A DNA stretch of 64,000 bases from Maea johnstoni (lineage: Eukaryota; Annelida; Polychaeta; Spionida; Magelonidae). Made by a program: the position numbers and the translations under genes. Positions within the stretch are counted from its first letter, which is position 1, and each line of letters begins with the position of its first letter. Shown piece by piece: positions 1 through 10,859 of this stretch. Where the stretch lies: positions 41,384,433 through 41,448,432 of the forward strand of contig OZ012685.1 in assembly GCA_963942565.1 (NCBI GenBank), written 5' to 3'. Under the pieces are notes generated by a model, which worked only from the letters and a program-made list of their open reading frames with translations, was not told the origin of the DNA and made no database searches.

Positions 1-153
1 GAGGAGGTGGAGGGGGACGTAAAGCACACAGATACCTACTACATGGTGCCCTCTGGTGAGAAAAAGACAACCAAAAAAGTTACGGAAAAGAAGGCGAAAA
101 AATACGAAGGTATCGGACCAACAGATGAAGGGTTGCCAATCGCACTACGACAG
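1..153 (+). CDS. SORBS: SORBS exon a: first half of the SoHo domain (5' end outside window)
   Basis: The frame is open from base 1 and ends at CAG|GTAAGA, giving 51 codons, phase 0. The peptide starts EEVEGDVKHTDTYYMVPSGE, passes through a lysine-rich stretch (about residues 21-34) and ends in YEGIGPTDEGLPIALRQ. GIGPxDExGxPIAxR is the opening signature of the SoHo (sorbin homology) domain, which in this family is followed directly by DWYKxMF; that half is in the next exon. The exon continues to the left of the window, so no start codon is called; the GTG at 7 is an ordinary valine codon. The 3' part of this exon and the first bases of the intron are repeated in decayed form at about 449-893. 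Confidence 0.9.
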
Positions 154-228
154 GTAAGAAATTATTTTACCTTTATTTTTACTGTATAAAACAACTGAAA
201 AGTAACATAAAAGAAGATTTAATATCTG

Positions 229-391
229 TTGCTAAAAAGGAAGTCCTACATCTTAATGAAGCATACATAACATAGTTTAAACCAGGTGACTTCTATCAGG
301 TACAGATTCAGATAATACATCTTCATTAACCCATTTCCATCTTGAGTGCACACCCATACACACACACGACACATGATCTGATAACTTTGAA
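229..391 (+). repeat. Direct duplicate, copy 1 (partner 1167-1342)
   Basis: The segment starting TTGCTAAAAAGGAAGTC and running to CTGATAACTTTGAATA is repeated almost base for base at 1167-1342, differing mainly in a CA-rich stretch. The right part resembles the family C MITE (TTAACCCATTT end). It is followed at about 398-446 by a fragment of the family A MITE. Confidence 0.7.
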
Positions 392-448
392 TATATATGG
401 ATACCAACATGACAGGGTTTAGATTGTTTTCAAAAATCTTTGTGTCTA

Positions 449-893
449 AGGATAAAACAACTGAAAAGTAACATGAAAGATCGCGAAATGTATAAAGGTA
501 TCGGATCAACAGATGAAGGGTAGCCAATCGTACTACGACAGGTGAGAAATTATTTCATCTAGATTCTTACAGGATAAAACAACTGAAAAGTAACATAAAA
601 GAAGATGAAAAATCTGAAGGTATTGGACCAATTGATAGGTAAAGAATTATTTCACCTAGATTCTCACAGACAGGATAAAACAACTTAAATTAGCATAAAG
701 AAGATGAAAAATCTGAAGGTATTGGACCAACATATGAAGGGTTGCCAATTGCACTACGACAGGTGAGAAATTATATCATATAGATTCTTACAGGATAAAA
801 CAACTGAAAAGTAACATGAAAGATGGCGAAATGAATAAAGGTATCGGACCAACAGATGAAGGGCTGCCAATCGCACTATGACATTTAAGATTT
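449..893 (+). repeat. Tandem decayed copies of the SoHo exon end plus donor
   Basis: Four copies of a unit made of the last ~60 bases of exon a plus the following intron start, each accompanied by the shared intron block GATAAAACAACTGAAAAGTA. Exon-like parts: about 479-541 (in-frame TAG, donor GTGAGA kept), 601-639 (most of the exon part deleted), 694-762 (frame open, donor GTGAGA kept) and 832-882 (ends in TGA, donor lost). The array arose by duplication of exon and intron together. Three copies cannot code; one may. Confidence 0.85.
694..762 (+). CDS. Possible alternative SoHo exon (open copy in the tandem array)
   Basis: Preceded by ..TTAG and followed by CAG|GTGAGA, this 69-base copy reads HKEDEKSEGIGPTYEGLPIA and then LRQ, ending in phase 0 like exon a, so it could splice to 2730 and rebuild the SoHo junction. 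Asp of GPTDEG is replaced by Tyr. Against it: the acceptor lacks a good pyrimidine tract and the neighbouring copies are dead. It may be a young pseudo-exon rather than a used alternative. Confidence 0.3.
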
Positions 894-1166
894 TTTTTGC
901 CCACTCTTTCAATGTAGAACGCAGCTAAAACTGTATAGAAAAGCAAGATAAGACAAGTGAGACTATTTACATCTTGTTATGTGCCACACCTTTAAAATTC
1001 ATCCCTATAGTTTACATCACACATCATAATATGTTACGCATTTATTATCACCCAGTTGGTCTGGAAATGTCAATCAAATAAATAATAAGTTCAGAAATGA
1101 TCTCCTGGCTGTGGGAGCTAATTACCCCCCTCCCCCTAGTTCAGAGTCCTGTACTATACTTGCTAC

Positions 1167-1440
1167 TTGCTAAAAAGGAAGTCTTACATCTTAATGAAGC
1201 ATACATAACATAGGTTTAAACCAGGTGACTTCTATCAGGTACAGATTCAGATAATACATCTTCATTAACCCATTTTCATCTTGAGTGCACACCCACACCC
1301 ATACCAACACGTACACAACACATGATCTGATAACTTTGAATACCTATAATTTGCATCAAATTGTAAAATCTTTCCGGAAATATTTGAAGAGAGATAGTTA
1401 ATGTTGACAGGACCACCACTTTTCAGTCAAATGATTCTTG
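1167..1440 (+). repeat. Direct duplicate copy 2 running into a family C MITE
   Basis: 1167-1342 duplicates 229-391. From about 1265 the sequence has a TTAACCCATTT end, then a TTTGAATA/AAATATTTGAAGAGAG core and GTTAA near 1400. The same core recurs at 2838-2960 and 52940-53128, so I treat it as a third MITE family (C). Confidence 0.5.
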
Positions 1441-1590
1441 AAAAATTGAGTCATTAACAAGATATTTCCATTTATGTCATTTGTGTATGTTTATGAAATA
1501 ATATTGAGTTGTTAACAAGATATTTCTGTCTATGCCATATGTGTATGTTTATGTAGTGATATTGAGTTGTTAGCTAGATATTTCCATAAG
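1440..1590 (+). repeat. Tandem repeat, ~58 bp x ~2.5
   Basis: ATTGAGTyrTTAACAAGATAT followed by TTTATG and GTGTATGTTTATG recurs at about 1447, 1504 and 1560 with moderate divergence. Confidence 0.6.
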
Positions 1591-1803
1591 CAAAGAAAAT
1601 GGCAGTTCTGTTATGAAAATATAAACTTTAAACACTTCATTCCTGAAGTACAACTTGTCATATGTGTATGTGTATGTATTTAAGTATGCTCCAAATTTGA
1701 ATGGGTATGATACATTTCTTGCCTTTTTTAACCATCACAGAAACGGGTTATATCCAGTGTTGTTTTTGCCACTAGAAAGGAAGTGAGCTTAGCCCATTTA
1801 TGC

Positions 1804-2020
1804 TTAACCCATGTGCTGCTGGTGGCTAATTTGGCCAATACAAAATAATGCAAAATTTTTTTTAAAAGAATGACTGAAACTCTGGCACATCGGTCCTCAT
1901 CTGAGAGTACTCAGCGAGAGTTATCCAATGGAAACCAACATGACAGGGTTCAGATTGTCTTCAAAAATCTTTGTATCATTGCGCTTTGGATGAAAGTAGC
2001 CTCAGCATTGGAAGGGTTAA
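1804..2020 (+). mobile_element. Family A MITE (TTAA-flanked), copy 1
   Basis: Begins TTAACCCATGTGCTGCTGG and ends CATTGGAAGGGTTAA, so the ends are imperfect inverted repeats flanked by TTAA. Shared internal blocks include TTTGGCCAATACAAAAT, GAGAGTACTCAGCGAGAG and ACATGACAGGGTT. A TTAA target and CCC ends are typical of piggyBac-type elements, so a non-autonomous piggyBac-like MITE is my best guess. A family B segment follows directly (2021-2222). Confidence 0.75.
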
Positions 2021-2222
2021 AAGCATTTATAGTCGAGACATTATCATCTGGATTAACGGCATCTTTGAAGGCCTCAATAACTTGAGATTTAAGAATGTAT
2101 GAAGGGGAGTTGTTGGTAGTGTTCTGGTTAACATTTCTTGTATTATGATATTTTCCAAATTATGCTTACCTTAAAGATATCACCAAAGTTGCAGGCTATG
2201 TCTGCCTGTAACAGGCATTAAA
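2021..2222 (+). mobile_element. Family B MITE segment abutting copy 1
   Basis: Shows the family B core (GAAGGGGAGTTGTTGGTAGT, TATTTTCCAAAT, ATCACCAAAGTTGCAGGC, CCTGTAACAGGCATTAA) also seen at 42414-42636. The fit is degenerate. Confidence 0.5.
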
Positions 2223-2253
2223 GTAGGTTTACTTTCATAAAAATAGCTTACTT

Positions 2254-2592
2254 TAGAATGGCTAATTTTTCCGTGTGACAATTTTCCCTAATTTTTCATA
2301 TATGGGTGTTTCCGTTTCTAATTATTCCGAGGAGAGGACATTTGTTTGTTTTTTTTGTTTCTCATATTCCCGTTTTATGTAGATTCGTTATTTTAGTATA
2401 CCAAAGAGTAAATGTTGATGGGTAAGGACAAGGGTAAGGCCACCATACATCTAAAATATCTTTATTCATTTGTTCTTGAAAAAACATTTCTCCATGTTTA
2501 ATAAGTCTGGACATGTACTGTACTGTTTTCCCGTTTGAAAGCATTCAGGAAAAAACGGGAAAATAGAACTCACAGGAAAATTTGCCATTCTA
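2254..2592 (+). mobile_element. 339-bp MITE with ~35-bp terminal inverted repeats
   Basis: Left end TAGAATGGCTAATTTTTCC and right end GGAAAATTTGCCATTCTA are inverted copies; the similarity extends inward about 35 bases to TTTTCCC/GGGAAAA. A TA sits at each edge, as for Tc1/mariner-type insertions. No transposase frame. Confidence 0.7.
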
Positions 2593-2729
2593 CAGTATTT
2601 CTCTTGTTCTTATAGTATATTATGATTATTTACCATTTTGCAGAATCAAAAAACTCTATCCATTGATATGACAGATAGTAGTTTCACACACATGAATTGC
2701 TTAATTTCATAAAATATCTTTTCTTTCAG

Positions 2730-2805
2730 ACAATCGATGAGAAAAACCAAAAAGACTGGTACAAAAAGATGTTTTCAAATTTGCACAAGAAAGAAAAACC
2801 AAAAG
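2730..2805 (+). CDS. SORBS: SORBS exon b: second half of the SoHo domain
   Basis: Acceptor TTTCTTTCAG, donor AAAAG|GTGAGT; 76 bases, phase 0 to 1. Peptide TIDEKNQKDWYKKMFSNLHK followed by KEKPK. DWYKxMFxxLH is the most conserved part of the SoHo domain (DWYKTMFKQIHMVHKP in vertebrates), so the two exons together give a complete SoHo. The phase-1 end ending in G sets the pattern for the following cassette of exons. The vertebrate homologues are also split close to this point and diverge by alternative splicing immediately after it. Confidence 0.93.
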
Positions 2806-3591
2806 GTGAGTCAAAATTATTTGATACCATAGGTTAGTACAGCCATCGCAACTGGAGTGTGCTCATGATCGGACAGCTTTGAAAATATCTCATGAAATAG
2901 AGTGATATTTGAAAAATATTCGAAGAGGGATTGTAAAATTTAACAGGATGAACAGCTTTCATTTAGATATGCGTCAAAATTTTGCTTTGTTTTAAAAATA
3001 TTTTCAAATTTATCAGACCATGGGACTCTCAACAGGTGAATAGCGTAATGATGGCTCAGAGTCTTTGTAGATACATTCAGGCAGGGAATCAGGGGTGTGG
3101 GATACTTTAAGTGGAGTATGATGTATTAGAGGAAGATCCAGGGTTCTGTAGTAGATTTATGGCTAGTTAAAGCATTTGAGAGTAATTTTGACATTACTAT
3201 AAAGATTATTTAAAGGATGTCTTTTCATTTTCCATGCTAATTTAAATTTCCATCCTGTTACTGTAAGATATCAAACTATATAATCATGACACACAGAAAT
3301 GAAAAATATCTAATCTTAAGATTACATATTCTGTTACAAGAAAACACATATGTTGTGAATTGTTGGTTATTAGATGTTTGCATAGCGATTTACATAGGGA
3401 ATAAATCCAACTTTACATCCTACATCATAGAAATGAAAATTATAAAACGGAATTCCTTGATTAAGATTATACATTGAATCAGTTCATCAGAGAATACATT
3501 TATTGTGAAAAATTGGTAGTTAGTGGTGTTTGTATTGGGATTCAGTAGGTGACTCGTATCATTCATATCACTACACACTCATTGTCCACAG
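2806..3591 (+). other. Intron
   Basis: 786 bases. About 2838-2960 resembles the family C MITE core (GAGGGATTGTAAAATTTAAC). 3285-3400 and 3425-3545 are degenerate direct copies of each other (shared ATCATrrmAyAsAGAAATGAA and TTGTGAAwwrTTGGT blocks). Nothing else recognised. Confidence 0.6.
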
Positions 3592-3690
3592 TGAGGATGG
3601 TGCCGCTTTTACAATCACCATCACGGTCACCATGTCCGTCACCAATACCGCCACCGAAAAATAAAATGCAAACCGTGAACGTGCGTCATC
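3592..3690 (+). CDS. SORBS: SORBS exon c: short proline-rich exon with SH3-ligand motif (probable)
   Basis: Acceptor TTGTCCACAG, strong donor CATC|GTAAGT; 99 bases, phase 1-1, open only in the expected frame. The peptide includes LLQSPSRSPCPSPIPPPKNK. PIPPPK fits the class II SH3-binding pattern PxxPx[KR], apt for a family that binds and contains SH3 domains. GC content rises sharply above the flanking DNA, which supports a coding role. Unlike the other phase-1 exons it ends in C, so the codon joined to the next exon changes (CAT, His, with 7201). It could be skipped without frame loss. No homologous exon is recognised, so confidence rests on phase, frame and splice sites. Confidence 0.6.
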
Positions 3691-5437
3691 GTAAGTACGC
3701 ATGGAGCACCAATTAGTCACCGCAGAGTCGTGTTTGCCCTGAATTCTCATTTGTATGGACTGTTTGGGAAGTTAATAAACTAATTAGTTAATGAATTTAA
3801 AGGTTTATTCGATGTTATTCTTAACAATTTTAATTGTTTTGCTGTTGTCATTTGAGATGTAATTTATTTGCTTATTTAATTTGAAATTAACTTTTTGGCC
3901 CTTTTTTATTTTGCCGACTAAATTTATGACTTTGAAATTAGCAGTATTAGTTAGAAGTTAATTGTTTGGATTTATATTCATGATGTTATTCCTGAAACTA
4001 ATGCAATCTTAACAGTTTCCAGGAAATATACCTGCTTTCTGTTTTAATGACCTTAGAACTAAATAATATAGTTTCCCTTTGTACTTCATGAAACATGTTT
4101 TTGATATGAACTAAATAATTGAATAATGATATCCTGAGGGGAGGGGGAGGGGTCTGTTTTTTGGGTGTAGTAGCTCTATGAAAGAATGTGGCATAGCTCT
4201 AGACTGCACACTGTATATAGAAAGACACTGGATTATTAACCCCATCATTGCCACAGTACAGCTCATCTGATAAATCTGCAAACGTTAATCCCTTTTAAAG
4301 AAACATAGGATATCATATGTTCAAAGCAACATAATGTGTTGGAATTTCATAGAAAAAAACTTGGATTTTCATGAAAACATTTTTCTTGGTACTGCCTTAT
4401 TTTTTAAATTATGACCTAATGCAGAACCCACAACCAGGCCAGTTAGCATGTCAAAAGGTTAATTTATTTAGCGTTCTGTGCCATCTGAAGGTTTGGAACT
4501 AGATTTAATTCATAGTGTTTAATGAAGTCTTGAACGTGAGATGTTCTTCTTCTTGATTGAACATTTTTCCATCAAATTGAATTTGTGAAACAAGCTCATA
4601 TTTCAAAATCAACTTTCACGTTCTTGAAATTAGAACTGAATTAGATAAATGTTTGAATGAGAGCTCTTTTCCTCAAAATGTGAATCATCTTCCATTGATT
4701 ACTTATGAAATTATTTTAGGTTTTTTTTTTGCAAAAATAATTAAAAATAACAGATGACCTGTGTGATGATGATGATTGTGCTAAGGTTCCAGTGTCCCTC
4801 ACAAAGAAATCACCAAGTCCTATATTAGATAAGTCTAGAGAGTGCTCCATGTCTCTGGGTATGATGCTGTTAACATGGTATTACACCTACCTTCATACCA
4901 TAGGAAAAGTCTTCTTTGTTTTTCACACACCTATGGTAGATATTATTTTTCACACACCCCTGGTAGATACTCTAGCTACGTTGAGTACCCCATTTGCAGA
5001 TATCCTCTTTATTTCCCTTTGTATTGTTATTCCCACTTTATCAAACTCTCTACAGGATTTTCAGCCTTTTTCTCTATTGTCAAATGTTCTTTTCATTATG
5101 ACTGCAATGATAGTTTTATCACTGATACATGCTAGTCATTATGATTACTATTACAACTAATAAGTAATATTTATTTGTGTAATTTTACTCATCAATTTAC
5201 TATAGTCTCTTTTATTATTTTTATGCTGTATTTTATTTACTTTACATTTTAAGTTTACATCTAACATGGCTTTGTGAAGCGTAGATTTATTTTGTAGTAG
5301 ACTTTTGACTGTTCTTGATTTTTGCTATTTTATTATGGTATGAAGACTGTTATCTTATTTTCACTTGCTTATTGTTTTCTGCCTGGTTCCTTTAAATTAG
5401 TAGTTGTTTCTTTTGTTCACTCATTCTGCACTAATGT

Positions 5438-5620
5438 AATACAGGTGAACTTGGATATGACAGACTCAATGGGACCAGGAAAATTGGTCCGTCATATGCA
5501 AATTCCGTCGTATACATATGACGAATACTTGATATGCATCGGACTGGTACCAAGCATATCGCCTGTCATATGCAAAAATCTGTCATACAGTAGTCCGTCA
5601 TATCCAAGTTCACCTGTATT
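5438..5620 (+). mobile_element. 183-bp palindromic MITE, Tc1/mariner-pogo type
   Basis: Ends are inverted copies: AATACAGGTGAACTTGGATA at the left, TATCCAAGTTCACCTGTATT at the right, with further similarity inward (GACAGACT / AGTCCGTC). TA at each edge and ends CAGGTGAACTTGGATATGAC fit the pogo/Tigger-like style (TA target, CAGTnGAACCTnGATAT). Internally the motif GTCATATGCAAA is repeated in direct orientation. Confidence 0.75.
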
Positions 5621-6065
5621 GGAGCCCTTTTATTGGAGATGTCGAGGAGCTGTTTTTGATATACGATTTTCAATGCATAAATTAATTTGACTCAGGCTCT
5701 TTAAATTCTTTCTTGTACTAAATTATCAATTAATGTTTAATTTTTGATAAATAAGAAAAAATTGATTTTTTGTGGATTCAGTTTATTTTTTGTAACAATG
5801 CATAACTTCTTTTTATCAATTCATTGCCAAATTTTAAGAAGGTTAATAAGTTTTTACTTGATCTGTTTTATAGATAATCCCATCTTAACACCTGAATATG
5901 TTAATGGGGATATTTGGTATTATATGTCTTGAAGAAGATCATTGTCTGGATGCGTTAACACTTATGAGAATATGTAGGGAAATAGCAGGAATAATACACT
6001 TGCAGTAGATATTTATTTAAATTTTGTCAACCATTTATCCTTGAAATAATTTCCAAACTTAAGTA

Positions 6066-6260
6066 TGAGGTTGCAGGTTCGAGTCTCCATTAGATACCCA
6101 TGAGCGGGTTGGCCTGGTTGCTATATAAATGTGTGGTGTTGTGGAGGGCTGTCCATGGTCCTTTTGCAACGGAACAACCCCTTGGAACTATTCGTGAAGA
6201 GAAGGGAATTTCTATGATCGAAATCTGTTGAAAGCGACGTAAAAACCCACGCCTTCCTTC
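6066..6260 (+). mobile_element. tRNA-derived SINE, family 1
   Basis: A polymerase III B-box-like GGTTCGAGTCTCC at about 6077 is followed by a body with GGTTGGCCTGGTTGCTATAT and the conserved tail GGAACTATTCGTGAAGAGAA, ending in (CCTT)n at 6250-6270. A second copy is present in reverse at 56300-56545 with the same blocks in the same order. Confidence 0.65.
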
Positions 6261-6885
6261 CTTCCTTCCTTTTCACAGCTTGGCATTTCGGGGAACTAAG
6301 CATTCCTCTTCTTATCCTCGACTTACCTTTAGGCGTGAGGTTTGTCGGTGTGCCTTAGTTCTTCTCTTTGTCAATAATCTGGTTCATGTATTAGGCTGTC
6401 TGGATGAGTTGAACCGAATAGGAAGTCCTTATATCCTCTGCTAAATTAATTTAAAGACATGTCTTTGAAACAAATTAATCAGCATTCAGATCTTATCAAA
6501 GAATCGTCATTTCAAAAATTCATAACATTCCTTGCAGTTGGTTGCAGGATTTACCAGTTTCATCTCTTCATCTGCAGACTCACTTGCAGACTCACTTGGC
6601 TAGGCCATTCGTTCTTTCCTATGAAAATTTCATTTAGAAAAATTTTAGATTTATGAGAGGATTTTTCATCACATTAGTTTGATGGGTCCATCACATAGCA
6701 AAAACAATCCCCTAGAATATTTTAGACCATGGTTTTTCTTTACGGTACTGGGTATTCATTTTGGACAAAGGCATCCAGACAATATTATTCACAAGGACTT
6801 AATAAATAGGTCAATATGGAATTTGGCAATGTGTTTATTATCATTTTTCTGCAATATTGAGACTAAATTGTGAGATAAGCCATTT

Positions 6886-7040
6886 GTTAATGGTGGAGGA
6901 AACCAAAGTACCTGAGGAAAACCACGACCTACGATTGGCTACGAACCCCAATTTTTTCAAATCCACATTTAAACTCAGACAGTGGTGACTGAGAGTTGCA
7001 ATGCTTCAGACAATATGGCTATCAGGGCAGAATCTTTAGG
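6886..7040 (-). mobile_element. SINE family 2 fragment
   Basis: Shares GGTGGAGGAAACCAAAGTACC, ACAGTGGTGACTGAGAGTTG and GGCTATCAGGGCAG blocks with 51535-51735 and 56975-57225. Divergent. Confidence 0.5.
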
Positions 7041-7200
7041 TCAAAACAAGCTCTTTGTAAATCTTTTGCTGTACTATTGAATTGATGCTGTGGTGACGGC
7101 AACTGCAGCAGCAGTGGCAGCAACAATAACAGCACCACCAGCAATAGTAGTCCTAGTAGAAGAGTTGTTTTGAAGTGTTGTTGTGTCTGTTTTTTTGCAG

Positions 7201-7233
7201 ATGATGTTGGTGAGGATGAGATAGAGGAGCAAG
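7201..7233 (+). CDS. SORBS: SORBS exon d: 33-base acidic micro-exon (probable)
   Basis: A strong acceptor (T-rich tract then TTTTTTGCAG) and donor CAAG|GTTAAT bound 33 bases, phase 1-1. The peptide is DDVGEDEIEEQ (first codon shared with the previous exon). In vertebrate SORBS proteins an acidic DDDTD-type run follows the SoHo domain in one splice form, which this resembles. The donor is weaker than average, typical of regulated micro-exons. No domain. Confidence 0.6.
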
Positions 7234-7903
7234 GTTAATTGCACATTTAGATATCACCTGCACTTCCACAAACATCTCTTCTCTCACACTTAGTACTATA
7301 TAGTTCGCATTTCCATTTTTATCCATTTTTCATGATTAGATGTGAATTTCTTTGAATCATACATGAAGTTCCAGAGTTAGATTTATATTCAATTTCATTT
7401 ATTTTCCTCCACATCTACATTTCTTATTTCTTTAAGTGAAGACTAGTGAGATGGTTCATTTTGAAGTTGCTAACTTATAGAATACTTAGAAAAATATTTT
7501 ACTTTATTCTCATCAATATTGACTCCCATAATCATCTTAGATAATTTGCATTCTGGATTTTCAACATGTGTCTATCAACTTCTATCTATCACTTAATTGT
7601 GAAATAGTTTATTCTCTGAGTTTAATTTCTTGTCTTTTATCTCTCTTAAAAGATATTCTAATTTGTATACAAATAAAAGTTGAATATGGAGGATGTTAAG
7701 TGCAGAGAAGAGATTTTGGAATTAGTTCTTGCATGCCAGGGGTCCACATACTCAACAGCATTTAATATAACAAAAGCCCTGTTCAATAGTGTAATGAACA
7801 TGTGGCCATCTCAGAACTCCATTAAATTCAGTGTCATGTCTCTTGTGAATGACAGCAAACATCACTCACACAAAAGACTACAACGACATATATGTATATA
7901 CAA

Positions 7904-8109
<206 letters not shown>

Positions 8110-8737
8110 TGAACAACAAGGTATTTACCTCAATTAGGAGATTCATATTCGAACTTGGAACAAAGAGGTATTTAGTTTTATTAGTAGTGCTTTGATTCTG
8201 TATCGGAAAAAATAATGATAGCAGTGCATCTAACAGTCACCGCGGAACAAGAGGAACTAATGTTTTATAAAGATCTAGTAGGGTAGTATCACTCCTATGC
8301 ATCCATCAACAACATGCTTATTCATATTCACAATTACTTATATGCATATAATGCTTAAATATCAGAGACTGCATTGGAATTTGTCAAGAACAACATTGTT
8401 TAAATCTGTTTAAAAGTCATGATTATTTCCATTCATCTGCTGACTTGCACACTTGAATTTGACATGTCTGCATTATCTAATGACATTTGAAATGTCATAA
8501 ATGATTTGTGGTAAACAAACAAATTGCCTTTGGTAGGCATGGCAGCTTTGGGTATGTGGAAACCTTGAACTAACCAGCATGCTGCATGAGCAACTACAGC
8601 TACCATCATTATCAAAAGTCAATTGTTGAATTTCCAATTATATCTTTATCTTATCTTATCTCTATCTTCTTCTCTCGTGAAACAAACATGTCAGTTTACT
8701 GTTATGTGGTATTCCAATAATAAGCATGCAAAGTCTT

Positions 8738-8875
8738 TGATTAAGGGAGAACAATGATTATATTAATTTTGTAAGATGTTTTATTATGTTAATTACGAGA
8801 GAAAAATGATTAAGAGATTAAGAGAGAACAATGATTATATGAATGTTGTAAGATGTTTTATTATGTTAGTTACCG
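8738..8875 (+). repeat. Tandem duplication, ~75 bp x 2
   Basis: GAGAACAATGATTATATTAA followed by TGTAAGATGTTTTATTATGTTA is repeated once, ~76 bases later, with few changes. Confidence 0.75.
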
Positions 8876-9904
8876 GTATATTCATTGTTGTTAATATGAT
8901 ATAGTATCGGTTAGTTATAATTGATGTAAGGGGCATCTCAGGCCAAATTACAATGTTGTAAGAGGCTTATCAGTTCTTCACTCTGCAGCTGAGCTTAAGC
9001 GCCATCTATAATTCGCCATTAGCACTAATTGTTATCCGTCCTTCGGATGTCTTCCTGCAGACATAAGTGGATGTTGACTTATATGATGAATAATAATTTC
9101 ATATTCCTAATAAAAGCATCACTATGTAACACTACTATATATCTTCAGACATCAATGGATGCAGAGTAGAAGATAACAATTCAAAATTCCTGCTTTAAGC
9201 ATCACCAGTTATATAGATAAAAATGCATAATTGGTGCATATTTTTTCAGAGTAAATTGGAGAGTTATGAATGAATATAAACAATCCAAGTACTATCAAAT
9301 CCAATATCCACTGGGAATGGCATGACTACCGGTAATGAAATTCCAACTTCAACATTGGAAATCATGACAGCTCTTTCGATATAGTCTTCTCACAAAATTA
9401 AAAAAGAAATCCTTTTGAACTTGTAACACATTTATTTCAAAATGTGTTGATGTTCATTTTCTCATTGTAATATTTGGCAATTTTATTTCCATATACTTTC
9501 AAACCATGAGCAATGAGAGACAAACCTTTAGAATGGTCATGAGGATGTCATTACTATAGAGAATAAAGATAAATTAAGCCAGCTCTCTTGTTGTCATCCC
9601 CTGATTGTCTCATTGTCGTCATAGAATATCAAAATTAGATGCGATAAAGTTAATTAGTGGTCAATAGGGTGACGATTGAAAGGAAATAGGTATTAGGAGT
9701 TTTTATGACTCTTTCTGAGTGGTGCGTCATATAGTGCGTAAGTGTTTTTAATTAGATATCTTTTGAGTGATTTCTGATAATTCTATCTATCCTTTCTCTC
9801 ACACTATCCCCGTACCTTTTATTGATTTTTGATTATTGAATATCGTCAAATGCATATGGTGTTAAGGTGTTGAAATAAAATGGCTTGACTTTTTTTTTTT
9901 GCAG

Positions 9905-9970
9905 AAGATAGCAACCCTTACACACCAACTTACCAATTTCCTGAGTCTGAATCAGAACCAGAAAGAGAAG
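9905..9970 (+). CDS. SORBS: SORBS exon e: NPYxPxYxFP exon 1
   Basis: Acceptor T-tract GCAG, donor GAAG|GTGGGT; 66 bases, phase 1-1. Peptide EDSNPYTPTYQFPESESEPE then RE. The core NPYTPTYQFP reappears as NPYRPSYEFP in the exon at 13123, so the two are related, presumably by exon duplication. Tyrosines in an acidic/proline context could be phosphorylation sites, but that is inference. Skipping leaves the frame intact. Confidence 0.85.
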
Positions 9971-10497
9971 GTGGGTGATTTGTTGTTTGAGAAAAAATCT
10001 TATTTCCACCCTATTTTCTTCTTAGCTAAGTACAGAATAGTGTGTGTTGATCTATATGTATAATACGTCTCTATAAGATGAATTGGTAGTGTATTCTAGA
10101 TAGAGCAACCTAGTGGTTCACAGGCAAATTAATTAGGTTGGTAGGTGCTGCCACCTGGTGTCAGTCGTGATAGGCATAAACATGTCTTTTTAACAAAAAA
10201 AATCTTTAAATATTTACTTTATATTTATAATTACTTTCTTTTGTCATTTCTAGATCCAGTTTACTTTTTTCGGAATTTTTCCTCGATTTTCCAACCCTGC
10301 TATTTTTGCATGAAGTTGAATATATGATTATTGTGAAACCCATTATAAATTGAAATAAATGTGCAAGGTATCTCCTACTTTTTTCATCAAATATTGAATT
10401 TTTGAGTGTTTTCCTCAAGATTTTCCATTTGATTTTGTCTTTTTGCATGTGTAGAAGTTAGTCCCCTCCTACTGTGTGGATAACTTTTCTTTTATAG
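9971..10497 (+). other. Intron
   Basis: 527 bases, AT-rich. Nothing else recognised. Confidence 0.7.
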
Positions 10498-10539
10498 CTC
10501 ACAGGAGTTCTGCTAAATCACCCAAACTCAAGAGGAAAG
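10498..10539 (+). CDS. SORBS: SORBS exon f: 42-base basic exon (probable)
   Basis: Acceptor CTTTTATAG, donor GAAAG|GTACTA; 42 bases, phase 1-1, ending in G like its neighbours. Peptide AHRSSAKSPKLKRK, basic with a SPK site. An alternative acceptor seven bases on (CACAG) would break the phase, so the first is preferred. Short length and a mediocre donor suggest an optional exon. Confidence 0.6.
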
Positions 10540-10859
10540 GTACTAGTTGGGAAGATCATCCTCCCTTTCTCAACGGGCATTCCCTAATAACCAAGTTACT
10601 AATCATTCCCATAACTGCTAGCCCTCTAGTGGTGCTAACTAACACTAAAATATCATGCTGTGATATGAAAGCCAATGTTTTTTTTTACTCACTCGATTTA
10701 ATGATGATTCAGAAATTTCATTGGTTCAGGAAAGGTTATCGGTGTGTCTGAACCAGTAAAATGATAGCATTCTCATTGATCAAGGAATGTATTGCATTGT
10801 TTCACCTAGAGTGACACAGAAACAGTTCTATATGGCCACATTGAAATAGATGTATATAT

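Larger units (their letters stand above)
154..2729 (+). other. Intron between the two SoHo exons
   Basis: About 2.6 kb from a GTAAGA donor to a TTTCTTTCAG acceptor. It holds tandem decayed copies of the upstream exon (449-893), a duplicated 165-bp segment (229-391 and 1167-1342), three copies of a ~58-bp unit (1440-1590), a family A MITE with an attached family B segment (1804-2222) and a 339-bp inverted-repeat element (2254-2592). I see no further coding sequence apart from the open exon copy at 694-762. Confidence 0.8.
3691..7200 (+). other. Intron
   Basis: 3.5 kb. It contains a palindromic MITE at 5438-5620, a SINE at 6066-6260 ending in (TTCC)n, and a SINE family 2 fragment at 6886-7040. 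3691-5437 and 5621-6065 are AT-rich with no recognised features. An exon-like GATGATGATGATT stretch near 4755 fails the phase test. Confidence 0.6.

Noticed and set aside
4754-4786. Acidic exon-like stretch AACAG|ATGACCTGTGTGATG..GCTAAG|GTT, similar to the micro-exon at 7201
   Set aside because: Its length (32 bases) breaks the phase 1-1 chain, the donor GTTCCA is poor, and the sequence is a GATGAT simple repeat.
6070-6100. tRNA B-box match taken as a tRNA gene
   Set aside because: No cloverleaf; part of a repeated SINE.
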